Shown piece by piece: positions 55,721 through 64,000 of a stretch of 64,000 nt of DNA. The stretch spans positions 189,998,380 through 190,062,379 of the forward strand of contig CM035420.1 of the NCBI GenBank assembly GCA_020310875.1. Reading direction: 5' to 3'. How positions within the stretch are numbered: position 1 is the stretch's first letter; the number at the start of each line of letters is the position of its first letter. Source of the stretch: Ceratopteris richardii. Lineage: Eukaryota > Streptophyta > Polypodiopsida > Polypodiales > Pteridaceae. The position numbers and the translations under genes are program-made. The notes under the pieces were generated by a model, which saw nothing but the letters and a program-made list of their open reading frames with translations, made no database searches and was not told where the DNA came from.

Positions 55721-56399
55721 TGTAACATAATCCTGGTAGGAGATGGTTGAACCACACCCTAAGAGAGAGGATTAGGAAGTAATCCTCAACCATGGCTTTT
55801 GGGGCAAGTGGTTAGCCCATCACATTCCTAACCAAGAGGTTGTGAGTTCAATTCCTTACATTGGTATCAGAGCCTAGGAAGTAGGCTTGGGCAAGGTGGA
55901 ATGATCCAATGGCCTCTAAAAAAGGCGCTTGGGCATCCTCCATGTGAAAGGGTAGGAATTGTGGAAGGCGCGCGTCGATTTCAATGATGGACCTTACAAT
56001 GATTGGGGTGTATCTCCCAATCCGTAGGTCGGATTGAGGCGTGTAATATACCGTTGGAAAGCTCTCGGAACGAACTTTCCAATGAGCTAGCTTGCAATGT
56101 GTGAATTCCTTGGGAATCCTTGGATGGAACTTGATTGAGTACATCCTGCCAGTCCCATAGCTGGTCAGGGTACATCCTGCCAGGGTACATCCAGGGTACA
56201 TCCTACCAGTCCCATAGCTGGTCAGGGTACATTCCCGAGGGAGTTCAAGGGGGGAAGAATGTAACATAATCCTGGTAGGAGATGGTTGAACCACACCCTA
56301 AGAGAGAGGATTAGGAAGTAATCCTCAACCATGGCTTTTGGGGCAAGTGGTTAGCCCATCACATTCCTAACCAAGAGGTTGTGAGTTCAATTCCTTACA
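55721..56399 (+). mobile_element. TRIM element, 679 bp, looks whole and recent
   Basis: Two 140-bp direct LTRs (55721-55860 and 56260-56399) read as identical. They start TGTAACATAATCC and end TTCCTTACA. A Met-tRNA primer site (TGGTATCAGAGCC) follows the left LTR at 55862 and a purine tract (AAGGGGGGAAGAA) precedes the right LTR at 56247-56259. The internal 400 bp has no credible protein but holds a short repeated CCCATAGCTGGTCAGGGTACA unit at about 56155-56232, here shortened to its core. Such elements are non-coding and depend on other elements' enzymes. Confidence 0.95.
55801..55860 (+). promoter_or_regulatory. tRNA-like Pol III promoter in the TRIM LTR
   Basis: The last 60 bases of the LTR look like part of a tRNA. 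GGGC-AAGTGGTTA-GCCC at 55802-55818 has the form of a D arm and box A. TGTGAGTTCAATTCCTTACA at 55841-55860 folds as a T arm with a GAGTTCAATTCC box B. Box A to box B spacing is about 35 bases, as in tRNA genes. The same sequence is in the right LTR (56340-56399). An acceptor stem and a clean anticodon arm are not evident, so it is tRNA-derived rather than a tRNA gene. Confidence 0.65.
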
Positions 56400-56645
56400 G
56401 TATTGATCTACTTCAATGAGCATACAGTGAGCACATCTCATGTATGAGTAGTCCATTATACTTCCCTTGTATGATATGTTCATTAACATATACAATCTGA
56501 TACATTTCTTCAAGTTAATCTCTGCCTATTGTTCTGTGTAACATCTTGATCATTATAGTGATCTTGTGGAATTGATTCCTCTATATGTACTCCGTCATTT
56601 TCAATAATTTAACTTGCATTAGTTATATTGAAGTGTCTACTACTT

Positions 56646-57274
56646 TGTTGAAGCTCAAGGTCAAGGACACAGCATGGAAGCGCATCAAGGAAGTAGACAC
56701 ACAAGAAGAAGGAGCAAGTAGGGAGCTCCAAGAAGCACCTGTCAAATTTTCAGAAGAAATCCCTACAAAAATAGTGATTTTTATCACTAAAAATCATTGT
56801 AAATACCATTTTCCATTTTTGTAACTCCATTTTGTTCAAGCCGAGGAGTCCTCGAGCTTGAGGAGTATTAGATCTACCATCCTACCAATTTTCATAATTT
56901 TTGGACTCCGTTTGAGCCCCCAAATAAGCCCTGGAACCTATTTTTTAACTAGGCCGGACACTAGGTCTGGACAGGGCCAAAACCACTCAAAAACTATAAA
57001 AAGGGCTGGAGAGCTCATTTTTGGGGTTAGCTTGTTGTAGATTTCAGTTTTGTAAGAGAGCTCTTTGGTAATCGAGGCTTTCCATTGTTCCACTCTTTGC
57101 TCTTACCTTGTGCACGTGTGTGTGTATGTGTGTGCATGCTTGTGTGCTTTCACTCACGCACTTGTGCCATCACTTGCTCGCGGTCTTCATACCGGTCCTC
57201 ACGTCTCCACGGATTGACATTTATGAGGTGTATCTCCTCACGTTGGTACTCACCATTGTGCTAGAGTGACACCA
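56646..57274 (+). repeat. Gypsy K 5' LTR
   Basis: The right end is fixed by the primer site that follows. The left end (TGTTGAAGCTC) is a guess from the TG rule and its likeness to the start of the G LTR. A TATAAAAAGG box lies at about 56995, and a GT-rich run at 57111-57150. The 3' LTR is outside the window, so no age can be read. Confidence 0.6.
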
Positions 57275-57278
57275 AATT

Positions 57279-57296
57279 TGGCGCCGTTGCCGGGGA
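57279..57296 (+). promoter_or_regulatory. Gypsy K primer binding site (tRNA-Asp)
   Basis: TGGCGCCGTTGCCGGGGA is fully complementary to the 3' end of plant tRNA-Asp as I know it. It lies 4 bases inside the LTR end. Confidence 0.93.
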
Positions 57297-57900
57297 GAGA
57301 GCTTGGAGGACGAGCGTGTGACGGTAAGACGTAGAGTAGCGACGTTGGAAGGTTAAAAAATCATCATTTTCAGTTCAGTTTTTGAATTTTCCTTCTTCTT
57401 CATCTTCACCATCATCACCATCTCCACCCACCTTCATCTTCTCAGTTTTTCTTCATTTTTTAGAGTACATTCACCTTGTTTTTACTTGTGGTTGTGAGCA
57501 AGGAGCTTAGAGGGGGGTGCAGAACTGAATCGCTAAAGAAAAACTCGTGAAACACTCCCCAAACACCAAGAATATGAGCGGCCATTTTCGGAAGTGCTAA
57601 AACCTGCGTCAAGTATCGTTTTTGAGAAACAAAGCTTTTGGGAGCTACGCGGAGCAAAATAGGGTGCGAGGAGAGTTGGAAGAGAGTATCAAAGGTAAGC
57701 AAACCCACTTCATACTCATGAACTCTCAGGAAATCCAAGTTTTTTCAGAAAAAAAGTCGACCTGCGTCAAGTATCGTTTGGGATTTACAGAGGCTAAATG
57801 TTGAGTTTTGCTTGATACAGAGAGTGAGGATAAGAGAGAAGAGCTAGGAAATCAAGGGGGCAAAATCAAAAATTCAAAAACAATTGTTAAAATTTGTCTA
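57297..57900 (+). other. Gypsy K leader, proximal part
   Basis: This is untranslated leader between the primer site and the ATCG array. It contains a run of C/T-rich triplets (about 57380-57450) and a few isolated AGTATCG words, the first near 57612. No gene is recognised. Confidence 0.6.
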
Positions 57901-58600
57901 AGGGTCAAGTATCGTTTTACTCCCGCGGTCGAGTATCGCGATACTTCACAAGTATCGTTTTGCTCCTGAGGTTGAGTATCGCGATATTTCCCATCGATCG
58001 TGTATCGTTTGGCTCAAGTATCGTGTTCCAGAGATCGCGATACTTGCCAAAGATCGTCGATCGTTGCGATTAAAGATCGGTATCGTTTTGGCTCAAGTAT
58101 CGTCGATCGTCTCAGTGAGAGATCGTTTACCAGAGATCGCGATACTTGGGTGAGATCGGTATCGTTTTGCTTAGCGATCGTTTTGGTCAAAGATCGTAGA
58201 TCGTTTCACTCAGAGATCGCGTATCGTTTTGAACCAAATATCGTCGATCGTGTATCGTTTTGACCAAAGATCGTTGAGTCCAGAGATCGTTTTGCCAAAG
58301 ATCGTTTGGGGAAGTATCGTGTATCGTTTTCTCCCGAAGATCAAGTATCGTCTGCGATCAAATATCGTGTATCGTCTGGATTCAGGTATCGTGTATCGTG
58401 TCGGTCAAGTATCGTTTTGGTCCAAGTATCGTGTATCGCGTCTCAGAGATCGCGATACTTGCCAGCGATCGAGTATCGTTTTGAGCCAAGTATCGTTTTG
58501 CCCAACTATCGCCTACTTCAAGTATCGCGATACATACCAAGTATCGTGTATCGAGTTCCTCAAGTATCAAGTATCGTGTCCTACAAATGTCATATATCGC
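57900..58600 (+). repeat. ATCG-rich leader array of Gypsy K
   Basis: About 50 ATCG tetramers occur in 700 bases, against about 3 expected. Main words are AAGTATCGTTTTG, AGAGATCG, GTGTATCG and the self-complementary AGTATCGCGATACT. Spacing is irregular (6-25 bases), so it is not a simple tandem repeat. It ends about 280 bases before the Gag start. Open frames across it consist of repeated SIV/YRV/DRD-like residues and are probably fortuitous. Confidence 0.92.
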
Positions 58601-58881
58601 CTGATTTGAAGCATTTTCTGAGAGACCCTGTTTCCCTGTTTTAATCCCCAAAACCCTGAACTGGCATAACTTTCTCATACGAAATCCGTTCGGAGTGATC
58701 TTGGGTTTGTTGGAAAGCTCGTGAGGAGTACAACAAAAACATCGACTGGTTATGTTACTACTAATACCAGGATTATTAGATAGGGTATTTTGAAGTTGAC
58801 CCTCAGGAAAATTGGAAGACCAAGGTGTTCCAAAGGATTTTGAGCAATATAAGAGAACTTTGAGACCAGAAGCCAAGGCTT

Positions 58882-61491
58882 ATGAACCTGAGATCTGGCA
58901 GACACTTAGGCAAGGATAGACAAAGCATTAGATCATCTGAGGCTAGTGTCAACCATACAGCCAAGTCTTGGGCTCAACAGCTTAGTGGTTATCCTTACAC
59001 ACGAAGTTCAGAAACCAGTGACTCGGAAATGTCTTTTAGCATGGAAAGACCCACACATAGCTCAGGCATTGCCTATTTACAGACACCAGAAGGTCCCTAT
59101 AAGACCCTACTGGAGTACATCAGGACCAACCAATTAGGCGCTCGCATCTATGAGGATGGTCTAAGGCGATCAGTGGTTCAACTCAAAAATCCTGACCAAC
59201 CCTTTGGACTTGAACACCCAGTGGTCAAGTTCGAGGAGGGTGCTTACATTGATAAGGAAGGAACCATGTATGTGGTTACCAACTTACCAGATAGGACGGA
59301 TGAGTTTGGAAATATCATCCTTGAGAATGAGATAGGAGACCTAGAGCAAGGAGACCTAGGAGGAGAACCCAAGACCCCTAGAGGTAAGTCAGTCTTAACC
59401 AGAGTGCTCACTCCAGAATGGGTTCCTCAAGATAACAAAAGCATAGAACTATTCGTGAATAGAGAAACGGAGGAAGCCTTTTGGAGATTTAGGCCAGATC
59501 AACCCAGCCCAGTAGTCACCATCTATGAATTCAAGGATCCAGAGATACCAGGGAAAGTTGTCTACCTAGATCACACATCTCAGAAATTATTCTTGGTATC
59601 AGATCATGACAGACATGCTTACACCTGGCAAGGTGAATCAATCTTCCCTCCACCAAGATCTAATGTTTCCCAGGGCCTCCAAGGAGCCGGATCATCCAAG
59701 GCTCATGAAACCCAGAGGGAAAGAACTAGAGAGAGACCGGAGGTAAGCTTTGCAGACACTGTAGGCAGAGACAGATCAGGATATGGAACGGAAAGACTTG
59801 AAAGGGAGAGACATAAAGCTCATAGGCACCAAAGAGATGAACATGATTTTCCATTGCCTAGACCACGGGAGCACTCAAGAACCCTTAGACCGTCTCAAGT
59901 GGTTAAGACAATGAAGAACTACTTTGATGGATTTGGAGATCCTTATGATCATGTGGCGGAATTCAAACAAGTGCTAAGAGCTGAACAGGTTGAAGACTTA
60001 TTCACCCAGTTCGAGGCATTTGGTTTGACTCTTAAGGGTACTGCCTTAGCTTGGTTTCAACCTCTAAAGAGTCGCAACTATAGAGAGATAGGTCAGCTGC
60101 TAGAAGAATTCATTGTGGAATTTTCCAAGAGTGGTATCAGGCATAACACATCATCCTTGATCCACGGCTTCAAGCAGACACCCCAAGAAACAGTGCGACT
60201 TGCAGGAAGAAGATTTAGGCAGTACTTGGAAAGATGCCCTGTACCAGAATTACCCACATCAGCCAAACAGGTGGCACTATTTTTAGATGGCCTATTGAGC
60301 ACAAAATTAAGGTCATATGTATACTTGAAGGAGCCTAGATCCATAGAAGAGTGTATACGGATATGCATTGACATAGAAGACAACTTGGGTGAGGAGTTAG
60401 GACTATCCAAACTCTATAAGGACTCTGATAGTTCTACAAGTCATACCTCTAGAACCTCCACTGAGATAGATGAGATAGCTGAGCAAGTGGCCAAAAAGCT
60501 AGGAGTCCAAAATAGACAAATGCCAAGGGTCACCTCAGTGAAGCGATGTTATACATGTGGAGGAGATCACATGGCTAATGTTTGCCCATTAACGACTCAA
60601 CCCCAAGGAAGCCCTAATGCTCTATATTGCACCATTGAGAGGAAATACACAAATCATACGGCCCAAGATTGTCCGTATAACAGGCAAGCTGTTAGACAAA
60701 ATTATCAGCAACCTTACCAGCAGGGTAGGTATCAGAATCAGTACCAACAGCCATATTATAGGCCACAACAATATCAACCTCAATACCAGCAGCAATATCA
60801 GACACCATATAGGCCACAACCAGTCCTTGGAAACCAACCACCAGCTCCTGCCAATGTGATCCCAATTAAATATACGATGGCGGAGGAGAACCATAGTAGA
60901 GCTTTGGTGCCATTAACCCCATTGGTCTCAGAAAATGATTCTCACGCTCATGGTTCAAACTACATCCATGAAGATAGTCCACAGGCTTATTATATAGAGT
61001 CACCTGAGCAAAGTGAGACTTCTCAGTATCAATATGAGACACCACCTATAGAACAAAATTGGGAGCCAGAATATTCCAATGTCATGTATACGAATCCAAA
61101 TCCTAGGCCCCCAGTGAGACAAGCAAGACCACAAGCCCCTAGAGGACCATGCTTTAGATGCCAGGGCGACCATTTCATTCGTGAATGTCCCCACCAACCA
61201 GCTCTAGGACTAGGACAGAACATCACAATACAAGGCTTTTGTCCTGAGTGCGGCAAGGAACACCTTCCTAGAGAGTGTCCCAGGAATCCCTCTAGTGTAC
61301 CCAAGGTTACACCCATCAATGTGGTAGGCTTAGTGGCAGATTCAAGTTCAAGTAGCAATAATGTGGCTCCTGTACAGGCAGTTACTAGGGCACAGGCTAC
61401 ACAACAAGCAAAACCATCTGAGCAGTCGGAGTCAAGTGAGTCAGGAGAACCTAGTAAGAGGAAACCAAGAACATGGAAGGATACTAGATAG
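58882..61491 (+). CDS. Gypsy K Gag polyprotein
   Basis: This open frame of 869 residues starts MNLRSGRHLGKDRQ, the same start as Gag of G, which supports the chosen start. A variable N-terminal part contains VKFEEGAYIDKEGTMYVVTN and TPRGKSVLTRVLTPEWVPQD. The retrotransposon Gag core covers about residues 335-480 (FGDPYDHVAEFKQVLRAEQV, WFQPLKSRNYREIGQLLEEF, RRFRQYLERCPVPELP). Then come three CCHC knuckles at about 556 (CYTCGGDHMANVCP), 757 (CFRCQGDHFIRECP) and 787 (CPECGKEHLPRECP), with a Q/Y/P-rich stretch at about 600-650. It forms the particle shell and binds element RNA. It is long for a Gypsy Gag. Confidence 0.93.
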   Translation: MNLRSGRHLGKDRQSIRSSEASVNHTAKSWAQQLSGYPYTRSSETSDSEMSFSMERPTHSSGIAYLQTPEGPYKTLLEYIRTNQLGARIYEDGLRRSVVQLKNPDQPFGLEHPVVKFEEGAYIDKEGTMYVVTNLPDRTDEFGNIILENEIGDLEQGDLGGEPKTPRGKSVLTRVLTPEWVPQDNKSIELFVNRETEEAFWRFRPDQPSPVVTIYEFKDPEIPGKVVYLDHTSQKLFLVSDHDRHAYTWQGESIFPPPRSNVSQGLQGAGSSKAHETQRERTRERPEVSFADTVGRDRSGYGTERLERERHKAHRHQRDEHDFPLPRPREHSRTLRPSQVVKTMKNYFDGFGDPYDHVAEFKQVLRAEQVEDLFTQFEAFGLTLKGTALAWFQPLKSRNYREIGQLLEEFIVEFSKSGIRHNTSSLIHGFKQTPQETVRLAGRRFRQYLERCPVPELPTSAKQVALFLDGLLSTKLRSYVYLKEPRSIEECIRICIDIEDNLGEELGLSKLYKDSDSSTSHTSRTSTEIDEIAEQVAKKLGVQNRQMPRVTSVKRCYTCGGDHMANVCPLTTQPQGSPNALYCTIERKYTNHTAQDCPYNRQAVRQNYQQPYQQGRYQNQYQQPYYRPQQYQPQYQQQYQTPYRPQPVLGNQPPAPANVIPIKYTMAEENHSRALVPLTPLVSENDSHAHGSNYIHEDSPQAYYIESPEQSETSQYQYETPPIEQNWEPEYSNVMYTNPNPRPPVRQARPQAPRGPCFRCQGDHFIRECPHQPALGLGQNITIQGFCPECGKEHLPRECPRNPSSVPKVTPINVVGLVADSSSSSNNVAPVQAVTRAQATQQAKPSEQSESSESGEPSKRKPRTWKDTR

Positions 61492-61689
61492 AAGGCTAAT
61501 CGCAAGTGGAACAAAAAGATATCTGAAATAGAAGAAAGTCTAAAAGATGCCAAAACAAAAATAGAAGACATTGCATCTCAAAGCCCCTCACATACCGAAG
61601 CTCCATCCACTCCACCTCATTCCACCCCACCACCCATTGTAAATAGACCGCAATCAGGGTTTGTTCTTGCAGATCCAACCCCAGAAGGC

Positions 61690-64000
61690 TTGGACATGAT
61701 GTTCAAGGCCTACCAGGCTCGTCTTCAAGAAGGGCCAACAGCTGCAAACCTAGACAAGAGTTACCCTAGAGCAGACTTAGAGATTGAACGGATGAAAATG
61801 TGCATGAAAATGGTAGAACAAGCTCAAGCTATACTTGAGACTAGTCAAAAGCTCAATCAGACAAACTCTATCAAACCAGATTTGCATTTCCAAGGCTTAC
61901 TAGAAAGATTAGAGCAGTTGGTAAACAAACCACAAGTTTCTTTACCTTCACAGGCTCAACCAGTTATTGAAAGAGGAAGCTCACCACCAATGGGAGCTTA
62001 TGTTCCTAATTCCACAGATGCTGGAATACCTCCTTCAATTCAACAATACTCTCAAGAGTTCTTGCGGGAAATACAGGAAGAGAAATGGGCCAAGGAGAAG
62101 GGTAATTCCCCTCCTATTCCTGAGATTGATGATCTTCATGATCAATTTCCCCAAGACATTCCGTCTATCTATGGAGACCAAGCTGAGCAACAAGAAGATG
62201 AAAGATTAGATTTTGAATCTAATTCTTTACAAGAGTTGCCTCATTACACAGGCCCGTGGGAATCTGAATCTCTCTAGATCAGAGCTCCCACAATATTGGT
62301 AAGAAATGAAGACTCAGTGATTCCAAGAAACACTGATGTTGTGAAGAACACTAAGGTTCAATGTCATCTCACTGTAGAGGAGCTGCTCAAAGCAAAACCT
62401 GAGCTCTGGAATCATGTGAAGGATCAGGTTCCGGAACTTGAATCCAATATGCCAAAAGTAGGCTCTAAGCAAAAAGTTCCAGAGATACCTCTCGACAAAA
62501 TAGGGGACATGAGTGAAGGTGAAGAAGGTAATACGTATCTTCCAATCACCTATCAAGGTTACACAACCAAAGCAATCGTAGATTCAGGTGCTGGTGTTGC
62601 TATTGCGACCACCTCCTTGTGGAAGCGATGGGGCGAACCCACCTTAAGACCAACGAGAATGAAACTTCAAATGGCAGATGGTCATTTTGAAAGACCTCTA
62701 GGATTGCTTGAAGGGATAACTCTAACTACTTGTGGTGTAGAGTTTGAACATACATTTGCTATATGTGACTTTGAAAAAAATAATATTTACGAGATGATCC
62801 TAGGAAGACCCTTCCTGCGACAATTGCAAATAGTACAGGATTGGGGAACCAACTCCTTGTACTTACAGCACTTAGGGGTCACCACCAAGGTCAATCTGAA
62901 GGATTACACCTTCAGAGATGTACCACCCCTACAGTGGAATCCTATCCACAAAGCGAAAGAAGATTCTATCTCCGTGCATTCGGGAAGTTCACCTAATCCA
63001 TCCTGGCTGCATGAAGATACTCACTTGTGGATGTGCAAGGTCGCAGAGGAAGAGGAAAAGCGCCTAAAAGCGAGAGAAGAAGGAACTCCCCCAGGAGATA
63101 GACCAATAAAAGACCCAGCCTATACACCGATGATATTTCCAGATGAGGAATTTGAGCCTCATGGTTGGGCAGAAATCTTAGCTACCATGGACATAGCAGT
63201 CAATGAAGAACAATGGACACCTCATTGTGATGAGGAGGGTTATGATATTTCAGTGTTCATGTGTCAGCCCCTGTTGGAAGAGTGTGATCCTAATGAGTTC
63301 ATAGAAGAAGAAGAGAATGATGATGATCTAGAATCCATTGTGATGGATACTTACTTTGACTCAGAGGAACACTATTTAGAGGACATAGGAGTGTTAACCC
63401 AAAAAGAAGAAGAACCCCTCACGAGTATTAAAACTATAAATTCAAAGGAAGGAAGTGAAGGAGGTCAAAAGAAAAAGAAAAGAAAAGCAGTGAAACAAGA
63501 AGAGGAAGAATCACTGTTTGAAGTACCAGAAAATTTCAAGAAATATGAAGTGGAAGACCGAAAAATTTTGGTACGAATGCCTAAGAGAGAGGCCATTCTA
63601 GGCGAAGCATATGACAATAAAGAAAAGACCAAAAAAATTGTAGTGACCATTGAAGGGAACGAAGAGCGATGTACGTACATAGGAGACGACCTAAGTGCAA
63701 AAGAAGAAGCAGAGCTTGTAGCTCTATTAAGGGAATATAGGGATGTGTTCGCATGGCACTATAGAGACTTGAAAGGAGTAGATCCAAAGATTTGCTCTCA
63801 TACGATTCCGATGACCGCTGATGCCAAGCCCACTAAACAAAAGCCCTACACATATAATGACAATTATGCAGCCAAAATAAAGGAGGAAATTGACAGGCTG
63901 ATTGAAGCTGGATTCATCTATGAGATTGAGCACACTGAATGGGTGTCCCCCATTGTAGTGGTGCCCAAGAAGAATGGGAAATTGAGAGTGTGCATTAACC
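61690..64000 (+). CDS. Gypsy K pol: linker, protease and start of RT (incomplete)
   Basis: In the same frame as Gag, this region carries a charged linker (LEIERMKMCMKMVEQAQAIL, GIPPSIQQYSQEFLREIQEE) and then an aspartic protease at about 62560-62860 (AIVDSGAGVAIATTSLWKR, FERPLGLLEGITL, YEMILGRPFLRQLQIV). A long acidic and lysine-rich spacer follows (DPAYTPMIFPDEEFEPHGW, KYEVEDRKILVRMPKREAIL). RT starts at about 63780 (HTIPMTADAKPTKQKPYTY, FIYEIEHTEWVSPIVVV, KKNGKLRVCIN). It continues beyond the window. It belongs to a nearly whole but interrupted element. Confidence 0.9.

Larger units (their letters stand above)
55391..56543 (+). repeat. Probable Copia LTR interrupted by the TRIM
   Basis: It begins TGTTGGTACAG after a GATGGGGGAC purine tract and has a GTATAAATAC box at about 55666. 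With the inserted TRIM (55721-56399) left out of account, it ends near TGTGTAACA at 56543. No partner LTR was found, so ownership is unknown. It may be the 3' LTR of a Copia related to, or overlapping, J. Confidence 0.45.
56646..64000 (+). mobile_element. Gypsy K, runs off the right end
   Basis: This plus-strand Gypsy of the same family as G has an LTR, a perfect tRNA-Asp primer site, an ATCG-rich leader, Gag, protease and the start of RT. The coding region is well preserved through the end of the window, with about two interruptions or read-through points in the visible part. It looks much younger than H and L. Gag and pol share one frame, as is usual for plant Gypsy elements that make Gag-Pol by read-through. 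Confidence 0.93.

Noticed and set aside
55801-55860. A true tRNA gene
   Set aside because: No acceptor stem or proper anticodon arm can be formed, and the same sequence ends both LTRs.
55848-56294. Minus-strand open frame across the TRIM as a gene
   Set aside because: It spans LTR, primer site and internal repeat of a non-coding element and resembles no protein.
57908-58600. CRISPR array
   Set aside because: Repeats are short, variable and irregularly spaced, there are no cas genes, and the DNA is plant retrotransposon leader.
58000-58609. Open frames through the ATCG array of K as a possible upstream protein
   Set aside because: The residues simply repeat the DNA words (YRV, SIV, DRD) and the frames change along the array; a repeat free of stop triplets explains the openness.

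Overview
This window looks like intergenic DNA from a land plant with a large, repeat-filled nuclear genome. I found no host protein-coding gene, rRNA gene, tRNA gene or CRISPR array. Almost everything I can place is an LTR retrotransposon of the plant Copia or Gypsy type, stacked by insertion of one into another. Copia elements use the usual plant primer site (TGGTATCAGAGC type, initiator Met tRNA). The large Gypsy elements use a site complementary to tRNA-Asp (TGGCGCCGTTGCCGGGGA). I cannot name the species; the fossil load fits a fern, gymnosperm, lycophyte, bryophyte or large-genome angiosperm.

Layout, with letters used as element names below. A: Copia, minus strand, about 1-5101, running off the left end, with a threefold tandem repeat in its 3' part. 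At 5640-5975 there is a Cassandra-like LTR carrying the 5S rRNA promoter. H: an old chromovirus-type Gypsy, plus strand, split into about 6.0-7.18 kb and 27.94-31.5 kb by the insertion of B. B: Copia, minus strand, 7186-27937, with target duplication GGAAT. G: a Gypsy with LTRs of about 1.5 kb inserted into B, with target duplication CTTAC/CTTAT. The block 9.9-26.1 kb was later rearranged, so pieces of B and G lie in mixed orientation. G carries an unusually long coding region after its integrase.

L: a decayed relative of K, at about 31.8-34.2 and 45.4-46.2 kb, split by E. E: a head-to-tail array of three shortened Copia units sharing four LTRs, minus strand, 34382-45001. At 46.7-47.0 kb lies a decayed inverted relative of the Cassandra-like LTR. 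J: a decayed Copia related to A, plus strand, 47.1-55.4 kb, split by I. I: a fairly young Copia, minus strand, 48199-54626, with LTRs of 1023 bp each that are about 97% identical and target duplication CTACT. At 55721-56399 sits a complete-looking 679-bp TRIM whose two 140-bp LTRs read as identical. K: a Gypsy, plus strand, from about 56.65 kb to the right edge, with a long open gag and a gag-pol frame still open at the edge.

The signals most worth following are: (1) dense ATCG/TATCG arrays of about 700 bp in the untranslated leaders of both K and G; (2) the post-integrase module of G, with a second retropepsin-like domain, a W-x-P-K motif repeat, unrecognised ORFs and a coiled-coil ORF; (3) a duplicated integrase zinc-binding module in G; (4) a TRIM whose LTR ends in a tRNA-like Pol III promoter; (5) the 5S-bearing LTR; and (6) the tandem Copia array. 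All similarity statements come from reading by eye; no database search or alignment program was run.
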